From positions 1 to 36,052 of IMG/VR virus record IMGVR_UViG_3300021197_000092: a stretch of DNA of 36,052 nucleotides. The stretch is one strand, 5' to 3'. A program made the position numbers and the translations under genes. Below, one piece after another: positions 22,476-28,647 of this stretch; position 1 is the first letter of the stretch; each line of letters begins with the position of its first letter. Below the pieces are notes generated by a model, which saw nothing but the letters and a program-made list of their open reading frames with translations, was not told the origin of the DNA and did no database searches. This DNA is from a virus.

Positions 22476-22732
22476 TGGCTTTAGCTAAATCACAAAAGTC
22501 CTTAAAAAACTGGACTAAGCAGAAGTGGCGTACAAAGTCAGGGAAGCCTAGCACTCAAGGCTCTAAAGCCACTGGGGAACGCTACTTACCAGAGAAAGCA
22601 ATTAAGTCTTTATCAGCTAAAGAGTACGCAGCCACCACCAAAAAGAAAAGAAAAGACACCAAGGCTGGTAAACAACACTCAGCACAGCCTAAAAAGATAG
22701 CAAAGAAAACTAAACGCTCACGTTCAAGGTAA
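22475..22732 (+). CDS. Small Lys-rich protein 3 (85 aa)
   Basis: The product has about 30% Lys+Arg. It shows W-T-K-Q-K-W-R-T-K-S-G-K-P-S, G-E-R-Y-L-P-E-K-A-I-K-S-L and a K-K-K-R-K-D-T-K-A-G-K tail, a family I recall as widespread in phages and some large eukaryotic viruses (DUF5872-like, from memory). It could condense DNA. It ends 5 bases before the portal gene. Confidence 0.75.
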   Translation: MALAKSQKSLKNWTKQKWRTKSGKPSTQGSKATGERYLPEKAIKSLSAKEYAATTKKKRKDTKAGKQHSAQPKKIAKKTKRSRSR

Positions 22733-22737
22733 AAATT

Positions 22738-24795
22738 ATGAATTATGGCGATAACGACGTACTTTCAAGTGACGATCACCTAGAAAGCTGGGTAATATCT
22801 AAGTGTGACTCATGGAGAGATCACTATGAGTCTAATTATGCAGAAAGATATGAGGAATTTTATCGTTTGTGGCGTGGAATCTGGGCAGCAGAGGACATGG
22901 AGCGCAAAAGTGAGCGTTCACGTATTATTTCACCTGCATTACAACAGGCTGTAGAGTCCAGTGTAGCAGAAATTGAGGAAGCAACCTTCGGTCGTGGTAA
23001 GTATTTTGATATTACCGACGATCTTGGGGACGCTGAAGCACAGGATGTCGTTTATTTGCGACAAAAGCTACATGAAGACTTTGAGAAAACTCAAATACGC
23101 AAGCAAGTAGGTGAATGTCTTATAAATAGTGCTGTATTTGGTACTGGCATAGCTGAAATAGTATTAGAGGAAGTCAAAGAAATGGCTCCTGCTGCACAGC
23201 CTATTATGGACGGACAGCTACAGGCAGTAGGTGTTAACGTCACAGACCGTACAGTAGTTAAGCTACGCCCTGTACTACCTCAGAATTTTTTAATTGATCC
23301 TGTAGCAACTACCATTGAAGACGCTGTAGGGGTCGCTGTAGACGAGTTTGTACCACGACACAAAGTACAACAACTACAGGAAGAAGGTGTCTACAGGGAC
23401 GTGTACGTAGGTCAGGCGGCTAGTGACTATGACTTAGAGCCAGATCAAGACTTAACAAGCTACGACGAAGACAAGGTACGCCTAACTAAGTACTACGGTC
23501 TTGTACCTCGTTATTTGCTAGAGATTGGTGAGAAGGAGGCAATGCTTGAAGACGATGAAGACATTGCTGATATTGAAGTAGAGGAGCCAGAGAACGATGA
23601 ACAAGATGCAAGCTACTACGTGGAAGCTATTGTGGTTATCGCTAATGGAGGCATCCTACTAAAAGCAGAAGCTAACCCGTACATGATGCAGGATCGTCCT
23701 GTAATAGCATTTCCTTGGGACGTAGTTCCCGGCAGGTTCTGGGGCCGTGGTGTATGTGAGAAAGGTTACAACAGCCAAAAGGCACTTGACACAGAGCTAC
23801 GGGCGCGTATTGATGCCTTAGCCTTAACTGTTCATCCAATGATGGCTATGGACGCTACAAGGCTTCCTAGAGGCTCTAGGCCAGAGGTACGCCCCGGCAA
23901 GATCTTGTTAACTAATGGCGACCCTAAGTCTGTCATTAACCCATTCAACTTTGGCCAAGTAAATCAAATTACCTTTGCTCAAGCAGCAGAGCTACAGAAG
24001 ATGGTTCAGATGTCTACAGGTGCTATTGACTCTGCTGGTATTCCCGGCAGCATTAATGGTGACGCTACGGCTGCTGGTATCAGTATGTCCCTTGGTGCAA
24101 TTATTAAGCGTCACAAGCGTACCTTGATTAACTTCCAGCAATCCTTCCTAATTCCTTTTGTTAAGATGGCTGCTTGTCGTTACATGCAGTTTGATCCAGA
24201 GAACTACCCTGTCAAGGACTACAAGTTTAACACTACATCTACTCTAGGCATCATTGCCCGTGAATACGAAGTAACACAGCTTGTACAGTTACTACAGACA
24301 ATGTCTCAAGAGTCTCCACTGTACAACACGTTGATTCAGTCAATTATTGACAACATGAACCTGTCTAACCGTGAAGAACTAATGGCTAAGTTAGCTCAGG
24401 CAGAGCAAGCATCGCAGCCCACACCTGAACAGCAGCAGATGCAACAAGCGGCTGCACAGGCACAGATGGCCTTCCAGCAGTCACAGACAGCAGCACTTAA
24501 CGGTCAGGCAGTAGAGTCTGAAGCTAGAGCGCAGAAGATTGCTGTAGAGACACAGCTTGCACCACAGGAGCTACAGATTGACCAGATTAAGGCAGTCACA
24601 GCTAACTTAAAGGCAGGCGACCAAGAGGACAAGGAGTTTGAGCGTCGTATGAAGATTGCTCAGACATTCTTGAAAGAGAAAGAGATTGACCTAAAGAATC
24701 AACCTCGGCAACAACAAGCACCGCAACCAGTGCAACCCATGCAACCCCTTCAATTACAACCAAGCAGCACAGCTGCGTCACCGCAAAACGGTTAA
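22738..24795 (+). CDS. Portal (head-to-tail connector) protein
   Basis: The 685-residue protein is the right size and place for a podovirus portal, between terminase and scaffold/capsid. It has R-S-R-I-I-S-P-A-L-Q-Q-A-V-E, R-P-V-L-P-Q-N-F-L-I-D-P, Y-V-E-A-I-V-V and G-R-F-W-G-R-G-V-C-E segments typical of the marine podovirus portal family. The C-terminus (about 560-685) is Gln-rich and helical, probably the crown or barrel. It would form the dodecameric ring through which DNA is packaged. Confidence 0.85.
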   Translation: MNYGDNDVLSSDDHLESWVISKCDSWRDHYESNYAERYEEFYRLWRGIWAAEDMERKSERSRIISPALQQAVESSVAEIEEATFGRGKYFDITDDLGDAEAQDVVYLRQKLHEDFEKTQIRKQVGECLINSAVFGTGIAEIVLEEVKEMAPAAQPIMDGQLQAVGVNVTDRTVVKLRPVLPQNFLIDPVATTIEDAVGVAVDEFVPRHKVQQLQEEGVYRDVYVGQAASDYDLEPDQDLTSYDEDKVRLTKYYGLVPRYLLEIGEKEAMLEDDEDIADIEVEEPENDEQDASYYVEAIVVIANGGILLKAEANPYMMQDRPVIAFPWDVVPGRFWGRGVCEKGYNSQKALDTELRARIDALALTVHPMMAMDATRLPRGSRPEVRPGKILLTNGDPKSVINPFNFGQVNQITFAQAAELQKMVQMSTGAIDSAGIPGSINGDATAAGISMSLGAIIKRHKRTLINFQQSFLIPFVKMAACRYMQFDPENYPVKDYKFNTTSTLGIIAREYEVTQLVQLLQTMSQESPLYNTLIQSIIDNMNLSNREELMAKLAQAEQASQPTPEQQQMQQAAAQAQMAFQQSQTAALNGQAVESEARAQKIAVETQLAPQELQIDQIKAVTANLKAGDQEDKEFERRMKIAQTFLKEKEIDLKNQPRQQQAPQPVQPMQPLQLQPSSTAASPQNG

Positions 24796-24805
24796 GGATA
24801 ACTTG

Positions 24806-24937
24806 ATGGTCGTAACACGTACAGAACTAACTCAAATAGTAGATCAAGTCAATAAAAAGTTTGCTGAACTAGAAGCTAAAATTAAAGAGTTAGAGGCACA
24901 GAATGTTAAGAAACTACCGAACAAGAAGGCGGCGTAA
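24806..24937 (+). CDS. 43-aa coiled-coil protein
   Basis: The frame runs from ATG 24806 to a TAA that overlaps the next ATG. The product is one amphipathic helix (V-D-Q-V-N-K-K-F-A-E-L-E-A-K-I-K-E-L) with a Lys-rich tail (K-K-L-P-N-K-K). It fills the 141-base gap after the portal gene. It may be a small multimerising structural or scaffold partner; unknown. Confidence 0.6.
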   Translation: MVVTRTELTQIVDQVNKKFAELEAKIKELEAQNVKKLPNKKAA

Positions 24938-25194
24938 TGCCTAGCCCACGTAAAGGTAAAGCTAAAGTAAAAGTAACGTCTAGCGGTAAGAAAGTATCTT
25001 ACGGGCAGGCAGGCCCAGCTAAAGGTGGTGGGTCTAGGGTAAAACCGGGAACTAGCAAAGGCGACAGCTATTGTGCTAGGTCACTAGGTATCAAGAAACG
25101 TCTTCCTAAAAAGAAGCAGAATGACCCTAATACACCTAATAACTTATCACGCAAGCGTTGGAAATGTTCCGGCGCAAAATCAAGGAGAAAGTAA
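24937..25194 (+). CDS. Small Lys/Arg-rich protein 4 with Cys (85 aa)
   Basis: The product has S-S-G-K-K-V-S-Y-G-Q-A-G, G-D-S-Y-C-A-R-S-L-G-I-K-K and D-P-N-T-P-N-N-L-S-R-K-R-W-K-C. The pattern C-A-R-S ... N-N-L-S-R-x-x-W-K-C is common in uncharacterised small proteins of phages close to portal genes. It is very basic. Its ATG overlaps the previous TAA. Function is unknown; DNA binding is possible. Confidence 0.75.
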   Translation: MPSPRKGKAKVKVTSSGKKVSYGQAGPAKGGGSRVKPGTSKGDSYCARSLGIKKRLPKKKQNDPNTPNNLSRKRWKCSGAKSRRK

Positions 25195-25195
25195 T

Positions 25196-25312
25196 ATGCC
25201 CGGTTATGGAATGAACTACGGTAAAAAAGCGACTAGTGGAAAGAAAAAAAAGAAGCCAATGAGGGCTAATACTACAGGCTCTCGTAAAATGAAGACCCGT
25301 AAGAGCTACTAA
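25196..25312 (+). CDS. Tiny Lys/Arg-rich protein 5 (38 aa)
   Basis: I place the start at ATG 25196, because AAGGAG lies 8 bases upstream and the previous stop is one base before; a longer frame from 25121 would run inside the previous gene. The product is almost wholly basic and Gly-rich (K-K-K-K-K-P-M-R-A-N and R-K-M-K-T-R-K-S-Y). It is the fifth tiny basic protein of this cluster. Confidence 0.65.
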   Translation: MPGYGMNYGKKATSGKKKKKPMRANTTGSRKMKTRKSY

Positions 25313-25317
25313 AAATT

Positions 25318-25782
25318 ATGATTATTGAGTCTGTTGCAGCAGCCAGTGCTATCCTAAGTTCCATAAATGGTTTAATCCAGAAGGCTAATGAAACTGGGTC
25401 TGGTGTGCAACAGCTTATGGGAACTATCTCTGATTTTGGAGAAGCTCTAAATAACTTTGAACTTGAAAGAAAGGCAAGTACCTTTAAACCTCTTAGTCAA
25501 AGTGAAATTTTAAAGCTCACCATGATTAAGAAAAGCTATGAAAGGCATTGGAAATCTGTATCTGATCTTCTTGCTATGGTAGATCCAGAAATGTTAGATA
25601 GCTTTAGGAAAGCAAAAATTGAGCAGGAGCATGCTCGTAAAAAACATTTACTGATGCTAGCTAAGAAGCAGAAAGAAAGAGATAAGCTAATGCAACAAAT
25701 AGCTATAGGTAGTCTTGTATTCATAATAGGAGCCGCTATTGCAATAGGTGCATTATCTATAGTAATACAAACATTTAGTTAA
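25318..25782 (+). CDS. Coiled-coil membrane protein, unknown function
   Basis: The product is 154 residues. An amphipathic N-terminal half is followed by a long charged helix (about 95-124, rich in Lys, Glu, His and Gln) and a C-terminal hydrophobic segment at about 128-150, predicted to span the membrane. Proteins of this layout, with a coil then one C-terminal helix, occur near the portal of marine phages. Spanin or ejection roles are both possible. It is the last gene before the second promoter. Confidence 0.65.
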   Translation: MIIESVAAASAILSSINGLIQKANETGSGVQQLMGTISDFGEALNNFELERKASTFKPLSQSEILKLTMIKKSYERHWKSVSDLLAMVDPEMLDSFRKAKIEQEHARKKHLLMLAKKQKERDKLMQQIAIGSLVFIIGAAIAIGALSIVIQTFS

Positions 25783-25790
25783 AAAAACGC

Positions 25791-25819
25791 TTGACAAATA
25801 CAAAAAAGTATGATATAAT
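25791..25819 (+). promoter_or_regulatory. Second perfect extended -10 sigma70-type promoter
   Basis: TTGACA (25791-25796), a 17-base spacer, TATAAT (25814-25819) and TG before the -10. It differs from the promoter at 19945-19973 only at the base before the -10. A repeated palindrome TACGTA (25823-25828 and 25832-25837) overlaps the expected start of transcription. It starts the capsid block. Confidence 0.85.
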
Positions 25820-25869
25820 ATATACGTACTTTACGTACATTTAGTATTCTTTAACAAAGGTAAAATACA

Positions 25870-26136
25870 ATGACTCAAGAGTTAGAAACATATTTCAACA
25901 ACTACTTTGCTATGTTTAGATCAGAAGGCTGGAAACAGTTAATCTCTGACCTACAAAGTAATGTTGGACAGATCAACTCAGTAGAATTGACTACGGATAA
26001 CGATAACTTGAACTTCCGTAAGGGACAGTTAGCTATCCTAGCAACTATACTAAATCTTGAAACACAGATCGACAACGCTCATGCAGAGGCAGAATCAGGT
26101 GAAGACACTGAGGAAGCTCTAGATGAAGCTGTTTGA
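25870..26136 (+). CDS. Small acidic protein, unknown function
   Basis: The product is 88 residues and begins T-Q-E-L-E-T-Y-F-N-N-Y-F-A-M-F, with G-W-K-Q-L and a helical, acidic C-terminus. I recognise it as a type of short protein often found before the capsid genes of marine podoviruses, but the function is unknown. Its last codons overlap the next gene by 14 bases. Confidence 0.75.
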   Translation: MTQELETYFNNYFAMFRSEGWKQLISDLQSNVGQINSVELTTDNDNLNFRKGQLAILATILNLETQIDNAHAEAESGEDTEEALDEAV

Positions 26137-26347
26137 CTTTAGATGTCCTTGCGGACAACTGTTTGAAGATTTAGTAAAGTCTGATGTCACAACTTCTAGG
26201 TGCAGTTGTGGCTTAGACGCTAAACGTGTTATCTCACCAGTAAGATCTAATCTAGAGGGCATTAGTGGAGACTTCCCTGATGCACATGATAGATGGGTTA
26301 AAAAGAGAGAACAACACATGGCATACGAGAGAAGGCAAACCTCTTAA
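26123..26347 (+). CDS. FmdB-like zinc-ribbon protein
   Basis: The product is 74 residues. C8-P-C10-G and C27-S-C29-G resemble the FmdB/regulatory zinc-ribbon family, and the C-terminus contains I-S-G-D-F-P-D-A-H-D-R-W-V-K-K-R-E-Q. The spacing here is C-x-C rather than C-x2-C, a small oddity. Similar proteins sit next to scaffold or capsid genes in other marine phages; the role may be regulatory or in assembly. Confidence 0.75.
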   Translation: MKLFDFRCPCGQLFEDLVKSDVTTSRCSCGLDAKRVISPVRSNLEGISGDFPDAHDRWVKKREQHMAYERRQTS

Positions 26348-26416
26348 ATAAGTAAAACTTATCTGTGAGAACCTTCATACTAAACATCTCCACAATACTA
26401 AGGTACGGAGTTAATA

Positions 26417-27202
26417 ATGGCTAAGATTATTGAACCTGAGCGTCAACAGGATAACCAAGACGAACAACAATTAGACATGTTTTCACATGTAGAGGAAGAA
26501 CAGGAGACTCCTGAAATACAGGAACCTGAAATACCAGACAAGTACAAAAACAAGTCTGCTGAAGAACTTGTACAGATGCACCAAGAAGCTGAGAAGCTAT
26601 TGGGTAGACAAAGTTCTGAAGTAGGTGAGTTACGTAAAGTTGTTGATACATATATCCAGACTCAACTCACTCAAGATCAACAAGAAGCACCCCAACAAGT
26701 CGAAGAAGTAGATTGGTTTACAGACCCTGATAAGGCTGTAGATAGGGCTATTCAAAATCATCCTAAGATTAAGGAAGCTGAAGAACTTACAAAGCAGTAT
26801 AAAGCAAGCACTGCAATGTCAGAGCTACAACGTAAGCACCCTGACATGCAAAGTATTTTGCAAGACACTAACTTTGCTGAGTGGATTAAAGCCTCTAATA
26901 TTAGGACTAGATTGTTTGTAGCAGCAGACCAGCAGTACGATCATGAAGCCGCTGACGAGCTATTTAGCTTATGGAAAGAGCGGCAGAGTATTGTACAGCA
27001 AACTGCTTCTGTAGAGCAGCAAGCTCGTAAACAAGCAGTTAAGGCAGCTTCCACAGGCAATGTCCGTGGGAGTACTGAATCAGCACCTAAGAAAATCTAT
27101 AGACGCGCAGACATTATTAACCTTATGAGAACAGACCCTGACCGTTACGCTGCTCTACAACCAGAGATTATGAAGGCGTATGAGGAAAAGAGGGTTAGAT
27201 AA
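26417..27202 (+). CDS. Probable scaffolding protein
   Basis: The 261-residue protein precedes the major capsid gene, as scaffolds do. It is acidic and Gln/Glu rich at the N-terminus, largely helical (for example S-A-E-E-L-V-Q-M-H-Q-E-A-E-K-L-L), with a more basic C-terminus (K-K-I-Y-R-R-A-D), the usual capsid-binding end. No enzymatic motif is visible. The leader holds a small A/T inverted repeat at 26348-26362. Confidence 0.75.
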   Translation: MAKIIEPERQQDNQDEQQLDMFSHVEEEQETPEIQEPEIPDKYKNKSAEELVQMHQEAEKLLGRQSSEVGELRKVVDTYIQTQLTQDQQEAPQQVEEVDWFTDPDKAVDRAIQNHPKIKEAEELTKQYKASTAMSELQRKHPDMQSILQDTNFAEWIKASNIRTRLFVAADQQYDHEAADELFSLWKERQSIVQQTASVEQQARKQAVKAASTGNVRGSTESAPKKIYRRADIINLMRTDPDRYAALQPEIMKAYEEKRVR

Positions 27203-27227
27203 CAAACCTTAAAAAGAGATATTTATT

Positions 27228-28193
27228 ATGACTGATTCCACATATCCCGCAACTGGCGGGTTCGTTGACAACACTAGTGCAGCTACTTTTATTCCAGAAA
27301 TCTGGAGTGACGAGATTATTGCTGCATATCAAAAGAACCTTGTCTTGGCAAACCTTGTCAAGAAAATGTCTATGGCTGGTAAGAAAGGGGACACCATTCA
27401 TGTACCTAAGCCTGTCCGTGGTGATGCACACGCTAAAGCAGAGAATACTGCTGTAACGGTACAGAACGCTACGGAAAGCGAAGTACAAATTTCAATCAAT
27501 AAGCACTTCGAGTACTCTCGTTTGATTGAAGACATCACCGACGTACAAGCTCTTAGCTCACTGCGTCAGTTCTACACGGAAGATGCTGGCTACGCTCTGG
27601 CGAAGCAAGTTGACACCGACCTGCACAGCTTGGCTACTGGCCTTGGCTCTGCTGGTACGTCTTCTACGACTTACCTCAACAATGGCGGTACGTTCTTTGT
27701 AGACGCTACTAATGGCTTGACTGTGTATGATGATGACACTGTAACCACTGCTGATGTATTCACTGACGCTGGTTTCCGTGGCATTATCCAGAAGCTAGAC
27801 GACGCTGATGTCCCTATGGAAGATCGTTGCTTCGTTATTCCTCCTTCAGTACGCAACACCATCATGGGTATTGACCGTTACGTAAGCTCTGACTTCGTAA
27901 ACAACGGCCAAGTCACCAATGGTCAGATTGGTCAACTGTACGGCATTGACGTATTTGTTAGCACCAACTGTCCTGTTGTTGAAGCAGCTAGTGCAAACTC
28001 TGCTTCTGCTGTAGACTCTCTGGGCGCACTGCTGTTCCAGAAGGATGCAATTGTAATGGCAGAGCAACTGGGTGTGCGCTCTCAGACTCAGTACAAGCAA
28101 GAGTTTCTTGCTAACCTGTTTACCTCAGACACTTTGTACGGCGTTTCCGTACTGCGTCCTGAGTCAGGTTTGACTTTGGTTGTTCCTAAGTAA
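27228..28193 (+). CDS. Major capsid protein
   Basis: The 321-residue protein is the best candidate for the shell subunit. It has the family-like N-terminus (F-I-P-E-I-W-S-D-E-I-I-A-A-Y-Q-K-N-L-V), then G-D-T-I-H-V-P-K-P, and a C-terminal domain with R-S-Q-T-Q-Y-K-Q-E-F-L-A and Y-G-V-S-V-L-R-P-E. Such segments occur in HK97-fold capsid proteins of marine podoviruses. It follows the scaffold gene and is followed at once by a strong terminator, which fits a highly expressed product. Confidence 0.88.
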   Translation: MTDSTYPATGGFVDNTSAATFIPEIWSDEIIAAYQKNLVLANLVKKMSMAGKKGDTIHVPKPVRGDAHAKAENTAVTVQNATESEVQISINKHFEYSRLIEDITDVQALSSLRQFYTEDAGYALAKQVDTDLHSLATGLGSAGTSSTTYLNNGGTFFVDATNGLTVYDDDTVTTADVFTDAGFRGIIQKLDDADVPMEDRCFVIPPSVRNTIMGIDRYVSSDFVNNGQVTNGQIGQLYGIDVFVSTNCPVVEAASANSASAVDSLGALLFQKDAIVMAEQLGVRSQTQYKQEFLANLFTSDTLYGVSVLRPESGLTLVVPK

Positions 28194-28204
28194 TAACCAT
28201 TTAG

Positions 28205-28237
28205 CTGGGGGCTGCTACGGTGGCCCCTAGTTTTATT
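28205..28237 (+). terminator. Rho-independent terminator after the capsid gene
   Basis: CTGGGGGC (28205-28212) pairs with GCCCCTAG (28223-28230), 8 pairs with one G-U, around a 10-base loop, followed directly by TTTTATT (28231-28237). It lies 12 bases after the capsid stop and would set a lower level for holin and tail genes. Confidence 0.85.
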
Positions 28238-28250
28238 GAGGTAGCTGAGT

Positions 28251-28640
28251 ATGAGCATAGTAGCTAGTTTGGTTGGCCCAGTATCAGGGTTACTTGATAA
28301 GTTTATTGAGGACAAAGACCAAAAGAATGCTCTAGCTCATGAGATTGCTACCATGTCTGAGCGTCATGCTCAAGAGTTAGCTAAAGGTCAGCTAGAAGTA
28401 AACAAAGTAGAGGCAGGACACTCTAGTTTATTTGTTTCTGGTTGGAGGCCTTTCATTGGCTGGACATGCGGACTGGGCATGTTCGGTAACTTTATCACAA
28501 TCCCGTTTTCTAACTTTGTATTGGCTTTAGCAGAAGTAAACATTATTATACCTTTAGTACCACTAGAGACTATGATGCCTGTCCTTATGGGCATGTTAGG
28601 TTTAGGCGCAATGCGTTCATTTGAGAAGACAAGGAAATAA
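28251..28640 (+). CDS. Holin (GTA_holin_3TM type)
   Basis: The 129-residue protein matches the three-transmembrane holin family of gene transfer agents and phages. It has a polar N-terminal half, then F-V-S-G-W-R-P-F-I-G-W-T-C-G and two or three hydrophobic helices (about 62-86, 90-106, 107-122). It would form the lesion that lets the endopeptidase (20393-20743) reach the wall. GAGGT about 9 bases upstream is the ribosome site. Confidence 0.85.
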   Translation: MSIVASLVGPVSGLLDKFIEDKDQKNALAHEIATMSERHAQELAKGQLEVNKVEAGHSSLFVSGWRPFIGWTCGLGMFGNFITIPFSNFVLALAEVNIIIPLVPLETMMPVLMGMLGLGAMRSFEKTRK

Positions 28641-28647
28641 GTAGCTA

